DNA of 64,000 bases from Pascua guehoae (Eukaryota; Basidiomycota; Tremellomycetes; Trichosporonales; Trichosporonaceae), in NCBI GenBank assembly GCA_001600415.1, contig BCJX01000005.1:842727-906726 (forward strand), written 5' to 3'. A program made the translations under genes and the position numbers. The notes below the pieces were generated by a model. It saw nothing but the letters and a program-made list of their open reading frames with translations. It had not been told where the DNA came from and searched no databases. Shown here in pieces: positions 20,375 through 31,416 of this stretch (its first letter is position 1; each line of letters starts with the position of its first letter).

Positions 20375-23127
20375 CTACACGCGCTTCTTCCTCCCGAGGC
20401 CACCAAACTCTTCGCGCGCCACGAGCCACATGGCCGTGACGCTCACGACGTCCTTTAGGTTTTCCTCTGTGAGGCACACTTCGGCCTTTACGCGGGCGGC
20501 AATGTCGCTACCAGCGGCATTGGGGGTCTTTTCAAACTCTGCGAGGTTGGCGAGGCCCACGCTCCGGATCCCCGTGGGCATCTTGAGGACGCCAATGACC
20601 TTGGGGTGGTGTGGGGCCGGGGTGAGCGTTGCGAGCAGCTGGCGCTGGCCGGTACGCCGGACCCAGACGCTGCATGCCCACGACGTCTCGCTGTCCTCTG
20701 GGTCCGAGTCGTCGTCGTCATCGGGGACTTCGAGCACGGGGGGCTGCGAGCTCCCGGCCTCGGAGACGGTAATGATGGGCTCGTCCATGTCGCCGTTGGA
20801 CGACCCAGGCCCAGAGGGAACGGCCGATCCCGAGCCAGACGAGTCTTGGCGGTTGGGAATCGTGTCGGGTCGCCGGCGCGGGGGCGAGTTCTTGGCGCTG
20901 GAGGCTGTGCTCCCGTTGGTGTCTCCAGGCACTCCCAGCTTTGCGCTAGCGGCGGCCGGTGTCCCGCTCGCATTGGTGAGAGCTGTTTCACTCGCATTGG
21001 CACTCGCTGTCACCGCTGCATTGCGGACGGCGGCCTGTAATGTGGGGTTTGGGTTGGTATCGCCAAGCGTAGGCGCAACGGCGCTAGACACGGCCCGGCC
21101 GCGATTGGGGACGAGCGAGACACGCGATGCCGATGGGCTAGGGTTGGGCGAGTCTGCGGCGAACACACTGTTGGTCGTTGTCGAACGACGCAGGCGGTTG
21201 CCCATGGGCATACCGTCAAACGCCGGGTGCCCGCGAATCACAACCTCGGCGCCGGGGGTCGCTGGCGTGACACGTAACTTGACCCACTCGAAGACAACCT
21301 CGTCCGCACCATCGCCAGGAAGGGCGCCCGCGACGAGGTCGAGGCCCGCCGCAGCGGCCGCGACAATGTGCGCAGCCCAGCCTTCCGTGTTCTTCTTGGC
21401 CCACTTGCGCACAGTCCATGTGTACCCAATGGGGCGTGTTGAGCGGTTCAATGCGACGAGCTCTTCTCCCTCGGCCGGCGTGTCCAGGGCTAAGCCCACA
21501 ATCGCACCGCTCTTGTCGACAACTGCGTCCGGGTTGGTCCGTGAGAAAATCGTAGGGGCCAGACCAAACGTCGTGTGGCCAAGTGGGCCCTCGCCCAAGA
21601 GCGGGGCCGCTGGCGATACCGGGGTAACAGGCGCGCTTGCTGGCGCAGCCTCGACAGAGAGGAATGTTTGCGACTTGGACGACGGCATGCCACTCAAGCC
21701 GCGCGATGGCCGCCGGTCACCGAGTGGCTCGGCCGATCCACGCTTGCGGAAGATCTTGCCAAAGAACTTCTTGCGGCCGTCGTCGGCGGGGGATAGCATA
21801 TTGGGCCGAGTATCCATGCTGGCCCGCTTGTCATCGATTCGGGATGGGGCAGGCGACAATGTCGATGTCAACATCATGGACGTCGGGCGCCGCGACACAG
21901 ACTCCATTGATGGCCGCGGCGATCCTGCCACACCGCCCGGTAGCGGTAACCACACCTCGACAGGTTCAAGAATGCCGACGCCAGAAATGTCGAGCGAGCG
22001 CTTCAGGAACTGGCAGAGTCAGCATGTGATCGGGTATGGTACGATGTCGATCAACAGTGGTGGCAGACAGACGCGAGTGTCGTGCGCGCGCGCGATGGGC
22101 ACAAAACTCACCTTGGCTACTCTGCTGTCGGTACCGGCATCGGTAACGACCGTTGGCTGCACGACATTGTGCACGGCGAGATTGTAGAGCGGGATGATGC
22201 GCTTGCTCCCCGACACGGTTATAGCCGAACCGATGCTGGAAGAAGTTGTAGAATTCAACGATCCTGAGCGCTTCAGGCCTCCGCTCTTGCCTTCTGCTAC
22301 GGGGGGCAGTGCTTGGTCGTCGTGATTTTGACCGGGTGAGAGCACGCCGTCCGAACCGTCAGAGATGGAGGTGGTGGTCGCGGACCTTTCCAGGTCAAAC
22401 GATTGGCGTCCAGTGTCTGCCACTGGCCCGTCGCCAGTGATGCGCGTCGCATCCGACCCCGCACGTGTGCGCTTGCCCGTCGGCTTGACATTCATGACGA
22501 GCTGCACCTGGAGGTTTAAAGGGTTCTTGTTCGCAGTCGGCGGCGGTTTGACAAGGACGTAGGTCTAGGCACTGTCAGCGAGGGCGTCCCGGCTCCCTAG
22601 CCTAGATGTGTGTGCAGTTCACATGCTAGGGCTCGTCGGGGTCCCAAACTCACCTCTACCTTGCGGGTACGCCTGCGGCCGTCGGGGCCAAAGGCTCCCA
22701 CGCCCCCCGTAGTGCTGGCGGTGCTCATTCCGCGTGGCCGACCCACCGAACGCGGTCCTCGTCCACTATCAGAGTCCTGGTCGGGGGTGTCAATGACGAC
22801 CGTCGACCCCTTGCGCTGTGGTGCTGGGCGCGATGGGGACGGCGACGGGCTGTCCTCGGCGACCTCTCCCGCGCCGGTGCGGTTCATCGTGCTCGGCTCG
22901 GATGGTTTGGAAGGCGATGACAGAGAGGGGCTCTGGAGGGCGTTGCTAAAGAACTGGGCAAACTTGGATGGGCCCGGTGACGCGTTGGTGGTTGACGTTG
23001 GGCTGCTGGGCTCGCTTTGGGGACCGTTGGTGTTCCGCAGGCTGTTGTCGTCGGTAAAGAGATTGTTGACAGCGTTGAGCGTCGCCCCTAAGACGGGAAT
23101 GTTGGAGAGAAAGGTAGTTGGTGGCAT
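20375..23127 (-). CDS. Conserved-looking protein of unknown function, 853 residues
   Basis: Three exons: 23127-22654, 22564-22112, 22009-20375. Not recognised. Both introns are short and in phase 0 with good signals (GAG|GTGAGT, AAG|GTGAGT). The clearest globular block crosses the junctions: TYVLVKPPP ... NLQVQLVMNVKP (residues ~159-183), IIPLYNLAVHNVVQPTVVTD then AGTDSRVAKFLKRSLDISGV and LEPVEVWLPLPG (~280-340), and RPIGYTWTVRKWAKKNTEGW (~490). The end, ~720-853, is also ordered (TSWACSVWVRRTGQRQLLAT ... VSVTAMWLVAREEFGGLGRK). Linkers are Ser/Pro/Ala-rich and include a short acidic run. No signal peptide or membrane segment. I infer a cytosolic or membrane-associated scaffold with at least two folded regions, but assign no function. 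A long antisense frame (20268-22187) is a codon-bias shadow. Confidence 0.75.
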
Positions 23128-23342
23128 GGTTGGAGAGTTGGCAGGGGGGTGGTGGTCACAGAGAGTCTGAGCTCGGGTGTGTGCCGTGCACGGCAGCACT
23201 CAGAATACACTGAGCTGGCTCGAGAGCTCGAGCGCACTGATACGAGTGAGTGGGCAAGTCGGCCAGATCCGCGCGATCCACGCGTGCGTGCCAATAGCCG
23301 TCGAGCTGTGGGCCTAGGATGAGACGACAGGACGCGGAGCGA

Positions 23343-23392
23343 CAGGCAGGCAGCAAGCACACACGCAAGCAGGCAGGCAGGCAGGCAGGCAG
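23343..23392. repeat. (CAGG)n microsatellite
   Basis: Two runs of CAGGCAGGCAG separated by a short CAAGCACACACG spacer, 200 bp upstream of the 853-residue gene. Confidence 0.75.
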
Positions 23393-25265
23393 CGTGCAAC
23401 GTTTGTGACGTGACAAGCGTACGGCTCGTGCGTGACTTTTGGTTCTCGACGAGCACCAGCAGGGGACAGGCGATGGCCGAGCCGACCGAGACGGAGAACG
23501 GCCAACGGCGATGTGTGGGAGAGAGCGTGAGGTGACCGAAGCGACCGAGCGGAGCCGAGTCGAGCGGGGGCCGTCGGCTGCCGTCAAACGAGGAGGAGGG
23601 CGAGACGAGGGGTCGCGTGTGCAATGCAATACACGAGGAGAATCAAACCCGGACGACTTGTAAATGTGTTGGCGATCGAGCCGACGCAACGATCCGATAG
23701 GAGGCAGCGAGGGCAGGTGGGTGGGCCGTGCGTCCGTCGAGGTCGAGGCCGGGTGCACGGTGCGCGTCTTGCACGACAATAGCGAGGTCCCAAAGGTCAA
23801 GGTTCTCGGTACAGTCGGGACTCAGCCGGAACAAGTTGAGATGTCAGGCAGGCGTTTCGCGTGTCGTGTCGGATGTGACGACGTGAGAGAGCAGGGTGGT
23901 GTCTCGGTCGAGTGAGTGGTCAGGGGACGCACACCGGTGGGCCGTGAGGGTGGAGCTGAACAACACTGGAGGTAAACCGGCGCGTGTTATGATGAGTTGT
24001 CGTACCCTGCAGGTGTGTCCCGTATGAGAATCGCAGATGTCGCACAGTGGGTCGTTCGAGTTGCAGAGTGCGCTAGTTGGAGGTAGTGGCAATCAATGGG
24101 GCTACCTGCGGGGTGGGAGTAGGAGGCGGACACGGGCGTTCAAGTTGCTGCGGCAATTGTGAGCGTTGAACCGGGCGTAGAGGCACGAGCCGCAGTGCTA
24201 AGAGGCACGACGACGTGTGTGTGTGTATGCACACGAGTGCACGAGTGGTTGCGAGTGGGTGTTTGTGGAAGGCGCGTGGGGGGTGGTGGTCATCGAGGCC
24301 GGGGCGGTCGAACGATGCCAAAGTGGGTAATGATGGTTCCACTGGTGCCCGATGCCGATGGCCGATGGGGACAAATAATGTAGGAGGGAGAGTGGGAGGG
24401 TGGGTGGCCAGGGGCGTGCGTGCGTGCGTGCATGCCAGCCAGAGGACGAGCTCATCTATGCATGTAGCAGAAATGGCACCAGTAGACGCCAGCATGCATA
24501 GGCTGCGAGCTAGCAAGCTAGCAACCCGTGGGGTAGTTGGCTTACGGCCGGTAGACTGAGAATGGAGGATCTTGGCTGCATGTATGCATGCATTGCATGC
24601 AATTGCCTGGCTGCACGCACACCCCAGCGCACGCACGCCCGCACGCACGCACTATGCTTGGCACGCCACCTGCCAATGCAAGTCTGGGGGCGAGAGGGGG
24701 CACAAGCACAAGAGCACGACGACACTCACCTCGGCAGCATCCAGGGTTGCAAACGCGGAAATCCAAATGCGAGCGTGGATGTTTGGATGGGACAGACGCG
24801 GTCGTACGATATGATAATGGCGAGAAGTAGTCGATATCTGTGTAATGGGACGATGGTGGGTGGGTGGTGAGGAGGTGGTGGTTCGGTGAGTCGGTCAACG
24901 GATGATGGATGTGCTTCAAACTTGTGGTGGTGGGCAGGGAGGTGGACCTTGGCCAGCGGGGGGTGGCGGCGGATGGGGTGGGTACCAGGGCAGAGGCGGG
25001 CGGGCGGGCAGATTGTCTGGCTGTGTGGGTGGTTGGCTCGGCAGGGACAGGGTCGCGGAGCCGAGATGAGACGAGACTTGCCGCAGTGACGACAGAGGAC
25101 GAGGACGAGGAGCAGTACGAGTACGAGTACTAGTGCGCTAGAGGTGCGACTGCGGAGATGACCAAATAATGTTTTTATTGACGATGAGAGGTCTCGGAGG
25201 CGTTCAGGGAAAAAGGAACAACTACCTACCTGCCTGGATCAAATCATCCCCCTCTTGGATCAAAA

Positions 25266-25285
25266 ATAATAATAATAATAATAAT
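25266..25285. repeat. (AAT)n microsatellite
   Basis: About seven AAT units, unusual in this GC-rich window. Confidence 0.8.
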
Positions 25286-28200
25286 CCAAAACGCACAACT
25301 CGGCCTTGACCAAGACGCGATCGCGAGCAGGTAAAAGCAAACGTCACGCCGGGGCTGGCAAAATCCTGGGGATGGGTGTTTGCCAACAAACGCGTCGCGT
25401 GAGCCTTGCTGCTGGGTCGCGGGACTGCGAGGCGGTATGGATGTGCGTAGCGGGCAGGGTTGGCCGCAGAGTGCTGTGCAAGCGGTGCTGCGGTTGGCAA
25501 AGGAAGAAAAATCGAATAGCGTCTGGCGGATCCAACGACGGATGCCAGCGGGTTGCGGTTGTCCTCAGGAGATCACGGGCTTGTACAGCTGTGCAGGCGA
25601 CAGCGCGCCGGATGGGGAATGCAGATGCCAAAGGTCGTAGAGTGCGGTGCACGGCGGTACACTTGGGGAACGTGGCGACGGATGTGATTTCAAAGTGCAA
25701 GTGCTTTGGGATGCGGAGACGGAGACGGAGGGGAGTCACTACTGGCGACGCTGGACAGTTACGGCCAAGCGTGAGATGCCAAGGATAGTCTTTGCTGGGG
25801 GGAATCTAAAGCCAAGAAAAAGTCGTACACGTCCAAAATGAATGCTGCACGGGGGGGGGGGGACGAAGGCGACGCTGGCGACGCTCCTCGCCGAGCCTCT
25901 TGCATGCCCGATACGAGACGCATGCCACAGTGCATACAAGTGCCTGCCCGACGAGTGATGAACTAGGACGCGGGGGTACAGCGGCCAGTGCACCAGTGTG
26001 CTGGGGATACCGACGCCGAGGCGTAAGCACGGCTTTGCCAGTGTGGCCTCGGTGGCCGTGGCCGTGGCCGTCGGGGTCTCGAGTCAGTCCGCAGGCAGCA
26101 GGCAGAACGGATGATTTTGACTCTGGGCGCGTTTGCGATTGAGAAGCGGGCATGGCCGCCGGCGAGAGTAAGTGCAACTGAGTATCAGGTGCGATGCAGG
26201 GATCGATACGAGAGCATCAAGGGCAAAAAGGGAACGAGGTCAAGGAAAACCCGATGATCCTGAACATGGGTCTGCTTTGTTTTGCTTCACCATCAATTCC
26301 TCGACACTTGCTACACCGTCCTGGCATGCTGTTTGCTGTTTGCTGCCCAACTGTGGTCCTATGACGCACACTGATCCTCTGACGCCTCTGACGCCTGGCA
26401 CGCCCTGCCCCAGCCCCAGCCTCAGCCTCCGCCTCACGCGACCACGCACGCCCCCACACCCATGCACCCACCCCACCGCCCTCGGCCGCCGGCCTGCGCC
26501 GTGCTCCCCACTGGCAGCTGGCGGCCTGGCGGCCCACTGACTGGGCCTGGGTCTGACATGGCCCCTTGGCGGCCGCCGGTCCCCCCTACCACCCAGGAGA
26601 GACTCGAACCGAGCGTACCCGAGATATGACGTCCACCCATACATAGTAGTGTACCTAAGGAATGGCTACTGGTGCCAGGTACAGAATCGGCATGAGGCAT
26701 TTTGACACGGCGCGTCGCATCCTCTGCGATCTGGCATGCAAAGTCTGTCTGGTTGTTGACGTGTCGGAGCTGGGGCTGCGAGGCTGCAGCTGAGTTTTGA
26801 TTGTGGCAGATTCAGATCCTGCCAGTCTGGCAGCTGGAAGCTGCCAGCTGCCAGCTGCCCGTCCCAGTATGACTGCCGTGGATGCCGTGGGCAACAACAG
26901 CCGTGGGGGGACAAGGTTTAAATTTCGCTGCCCTGCGTCGGGAATCCCGCCCGCCCCCGCCAGCTGCCAGCCGTGCCTACCGAGGAATCGTGGGTTTCCA
27001 TCGGCCAACACTCGGAGCAGCCAAACAAACAAAGCCAGAGGTCAACAGGTTGATCAACGCGTACGCCCCGGCCGCCGACGCGTTCCGTCGGCATCTCTGA
27101 TCTCGAACCAGAATCGCTCGATATCCTGCCGCATCTGCGGGGCGTGCGGCCTCGAGTCACGCGGCGGGCGCGGCGGGCATTTTACGTCACGCCCCGGGCG
27201 AGCTGGGCTTTGAGCTTCCCCCGATATGCGACATGCACACTGTACTGTACACCCGCAGACCGCGATTCCCGCCTCGTGGTCGGGTTTCGCGTCGGCTTGT
27301 TTGTCCCCGAGTCCAGACTCGGCCGCTGGGTCTGCCACGAGCAGCAGGGGTCTCATGGTCTCAGTACGTGCCTAGATCAGGTCGACAAATGGCCCACGTC
27401 CGATTCGTCCCTGTGCGTCTCTCTGCGATCGGGTACGACGAGTGGCTTCTGGACATGCTTGGCGGTCGTGTGGCATTCAACTTGAACAGGTGCCAGACGA
27501 CAAGCAGAGTCGTGCTGGGGGTCTAGCTGGTTCTGCCGGCGTGCTCCGTCGCGCTCGCTGCCCTTCGCTTGCCCGCTTGCCCTTCGCCCTTGGCTTGCCC
27601 TTGGCTGCGACAAACTACTAAAGATGCAGCAGAGAGGCCACCAGCCAACGCCGTGCACTGACCCGAGGAACCATAAGCGATTCTCAACCAGGCTGGTGTT
27701 TCAAGTCTGCTGGATCTGACTCCCGCTTACTCGTCGTTTCCCATTGCGTCCATCTGGCTTAGTAAACTTCCAACGGCTCGCCGAGGAACGCACGAGACCG
27801 CACAGCTCCGCGAGGTCCACTGGCATGAGATTGTGCAGTTGGCTGGGTCGGATAACTACCAACATCACTAACCGGCCAAACACACTCGCACGCGTCTGAG
27901 GGGGGGCATACTTGTCGTTTATGGACAAAACTCACCACGCGATGCTGAGCCCGCCAGGCCGCCGGACCCTGGCCAGGCCGGCTGGGTCGAGGAGAGAACG
28001 GGTTTGTGTGACCGGTCCGGGGATACGAGGCCAGTGAGCGGCCAGGTGCAGGTGCGGGTGCAGGTGCAGGTGCAGGTGGAGACAATCTATTTCGAGACAG
28101 CAAGCTTGAGTAACAGCGCCACGCACTGACCCAGAACAAGTCTCACGTCAAGCTTGCCCTGCACGGTTGCGCTTGGTGGCTCAATCTAGCCCCGGCTTTC

Positions 28201-28512
28201 CACCTCGGACACATGTCAGCAAGCCAACTACCGCCGGCCGCCGGGCCACCTGGCCGAGATACTAAACACGACAACCAGGACAAGGGCACGTCCCTGCTCG
28301 CCTTGCCGCGTTGACAGAGTACCTGTATGGCCTGGGGAGGACCCCACAGGCTGAGGCATGGGTGCGGTGGCTGCCCGGCGGCCGGCGACGCCCGCAGCCC
28401 AGCAGCCATCAGCCCCACACCCAACATTGTCAACATATCAACCCCCTCCCCCCGCGCATTACCAACGGCCACGATCCACCCCGTGTCCCACCCAGCCCGG
28501 CACGTCGTCATC

Positions 28513-28594
28513 GGCGGGGTAGGAAAGTGGTTACTCCGCCTCCCTGCTAAGGAGGTGCCCTCTGGGCGCGCGTGTTCGAATCACGTCTCCGTCG
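28513..28594 (+). tRNA. tRNA-Ser (anticodon GCU), no intron
   Basis: Cloverleaf drawn by hand. The acceptor stem GGCGGGG (28513-28519) pairs with CTCCGTC (28587-28593) using two G-U pairs, with discriminator G. The D arm is GGA(A)AGTGGTTA(C)TCC. The anticodon stem CCTCC/GGAGG closes loop CTGCTAA with GCT at 28546-28548. A long variable arm (GCCC-TCT-GGGC stem, 28557-28567) marks a class II serine tRNA. The T arm is GCGTG-TTCGAAT-CACGT. The B-box GTTCGAATC is intact. It would read AGC and AGU codons. CCA is not encoded, as expected. Confidence 0.88.
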
Positions 28595-31416
28595 AAGACC
28601 AGGTCCAGTAGGTCCGATTATCCTTTTGCATGCCAAGATACCTAATGGCCTGCCCGCCCTGTCAGTTTGGCCTGTGTTGTATCTCGGGTCCGGTCCCAAG
28701 GTCGTTCGTGCTCGGGTGGGGTATCGGAGTCCGTCGCGAGGTGGTGCGAGGTTGCCAGGCATACCGTTCACGACGGGGCCGCGGCTGGCATTCTGTAGAT
28801 GAAGAAGACAAGTGCAAGCTGGCCATCGGTCGAGTTTGGCGACACAATTCCATGCCGAGGGCATCGGCGGAGTGTGCGGTATCCTCACGCGCTAGGGGAC
28901 CGCGGAGGGTGTGGTCAGTATCATGACATGTATCGTGAGGTCTATTTGGCGTGGCATCAGCCCTGCGCGACGATTCAGCGACGGTGAACGGAGCCAAGCC
29001 TGGGATCAGAAGAACCGCTTGAGTCCGCTGAATTCCCCAGTCTATCGCATGCTGTCGATGTGATTCCCCACCCCAACCTCGCACAGCTGTGTTACTCTGT
29101 GGGAGAGTTCTTGCGACTGCCTTCACGTCGGCTGCGGCTGTGGCCCCCACTCTGAGGGCCTACCAGTCAGGAACTTTCCTCGTCCATCCCTTCCATGTGG
29201 GCTGCCCCGCAGCTCGCATAATGAATGTGCTGCGCGCATATTCGGTCTCTTGCACTCGCCAGCCGTGGTCCGTACACTCCTGCACGCGCCTTGACACAAC
29301 CCCCCCTGTGCGTCTCTTCGCCGCTCACCGTCCCGCTGCCCCTCGCCCGTCATCCAGCTCCTCCAGGCCCGCTGAGCCCACCATTGTACCGACTCGAGGG
29401 ATGCACGTCTGCAGTCGATGTCGACTTGGCGCAAACCTCAATGAACCTAGCCCAAGCGTTCGCCAGCTTTGGGGCTTACACCGTTGTTGGATCTTCGCAC
29501 CCATTGGCGTTGCACAAAAACAGAGACCAAGACCTTGAGGCTTGCTCTACATCGTGAGCAATTATTACATTGTGGATTCGCCCCTGCGTGCAGATCGTCG
29601 ACTCGTACTCGTTTCCTAACAAGACCCTTGAGTAGGAGGCTCTGTGCGGATGGCAACGACGCATGATACCGTTTCACCAACGATGTCTACGCCCAACCAG
29701 GGGGCGTATGTGACCGGGCGTGGCGCGGGATACCGACTGGCATCAGTGCTTGTTGTGCTAGCTGGTGGAGGTCATGTCCAGCAACATGCAAGAGCGGGGG
29801 TTGGCAAATGCTGGTGTTGTGGACAGGGGTTTCGCACAAGTTTCAAGTGGCAGCGACTTGACATGGGGTCTGCCGAAAGGAGTGATCCTTGGAGATCTTG
29901 CCTTGGCACTGTCGGAGCGCAGCTGTAGCACCACCGCGCGGTACAGTGAGCTATTGAACGCGGGGCTACCAGACGCATGGTGTCAGTCCCATGCGGATTC
30001 AGCTCGGCGTTTACTTTGTCTTCCGGCCCAACGGGGCGGCCAGAGTACTCCCCGGTAGTATGCGGACGATGACTTGCACTCGAGCCGCTTCAACGTGCCG
30101 CACATGATTCTGACGACGACCGCTGGGTGCACAAGCTCCCAAGTATGGTTGGGCGGAACGAGTAGAGAGAGAATGAGGGAGAGTATAGTATCGTTGCGCA
30201 CGATAACGTCCAGCGCCAGAGGTAGCGAGGGCATCACACCCCACCACGCCATGTGTGTACGTATGTTGTTCTTGGCGTGCGGTGGCCCAGTCCGTGCATT
30301 CCAGGTCATGTACGATGGACGTGCACTGCGCCCCTGATCGTCGGCGTGATTAGATAATGAGCTAGGGGCTGGGGACTGAAGTGCGCAGAGTATAGTGAGT
30401 GGTCAAAGTGGACTGTTGATGCGGTGCCGGGCAAGTGGGTGCGTATCCCCGGGTTGGGGTCAGCTGATCGTGTAAGATGCGCCGAGTAAGATGTGACTCA
30501 ATGGTGGATGTTGTAAGCCACTCTGTGCGATGTGGGTGGCCAACGCCCCAACGCCTGTGACCAAACTTTGGTGCTATTGTACCGTGCCAGTGTACACTGG
30601 GCAAACATCGCGCCCGCTGGTCCCGCCGGTGTGCTTGTTGTGTACCCTCGGTAGTTCGCTACCGTTGGTGTCACTCGCGTGCACTCGCGTGCACTCGTGT
30701 GCATGCATTGACACGTCGACGACGCTGTTGGGGACGAGCTGCGAGCTACGCGCCCACCTTTGCCCCACACCCCGCGCCACACGCCACGCACCACGCGGCT
30801 TGAGCCAGTGCCCAGTGGCCCAGGTGTGCTGTTTGTCTCTTCTGACAGTCACGCCAGACGAGCCTAGCCACCCGTTGATGAACGGTTAGCCGCCGCCAAG
30901 AATTCAAACACGTCTGCTTTCACTTGCCTCTGGAAAATGTCATGGGTGAAACACACTCGTCGCACGCGTCGAGTGTAAACTCGTACGAGCCTGTCAGCGC
31001 GCGCGCAACGGTCAGCGTTATCAGCGTGACACAGGTGCTGGCCCGTCGGACAGAACTGGGCTGCACAGCTCGGGCGAGGGTTTGCTGGTTTAACTACTGT
31101 ATAGGTTCTGTAGGGTACGGCCCGGATGGCCGGCAATAGAGTGGCGTGTGTGACGCCCGACATGGGTCCAGGCACGGTTGGCATTGAGATATCCAAAGTG
31201 GCCGAGTATACGAGTTACTAGTACATGTACCTTGGTGTCACCTGCCTCGTTGTCTGTGACTTGCACTTGTTCTTGACACCACACTGACCACAACACTGCG
31301 ACACCCCCGTCTCTGTCACCAGCACCCGCACCACCGCTACCACAACGACGGCAGTGGCCACAGCACGCGTCTCCATCCCCACCCACACTCGTCCCGCCCC
31401 ACACACGCCGCGCCTC
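28595..31416. other. Gene-poor region, 2.8 kb, upstream of MFS transporter
   Basis: No supported exon. The last ~200 bp are CA-rich and form the probable promoter and 5' UTR of the transporter gene. The in-frame ATG at 31354 is a possible alternative start. Confidence 0.45.

Larger units (their letters stand above)
23128..28512. other. Gene-poor region, 5.4 kb
   Basis: Many short frames in all six phases but none with a protein-like pattern or matching splice sites. It contains several simple repeats ((CAGG)n at 23343-23392, GCGT/CGTG runs at 24230-24440, alternating TGCATGCAT near 24575-24605, (AAT)n at 25266-25285, a G12 run at 25851-25862). Its left end should be the promoter of the 853-residue gene. 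Confidence 0.5.

Noticed and set aside
20268..22187. 639-residue open frame on the plus strand
   Set aside because: It lies antisense to the spliced 853-residue gene, whose exons join with good splice sites. The frame is open because of GC-biased third positions and shows no domain.
26580..26640. GGTTCGAGTC B-box-like string on the minus strand
   Set aside because: The T stem does not pair and no anticodon arm or acceptor stem can be drawn.
27050..27190. Second B-box-like string GGTTCGAGATC on the minus strand with a pairing T arm
   Set aside because: No D arm, anticodon stem or matching 5' acceptor strand found upstream.
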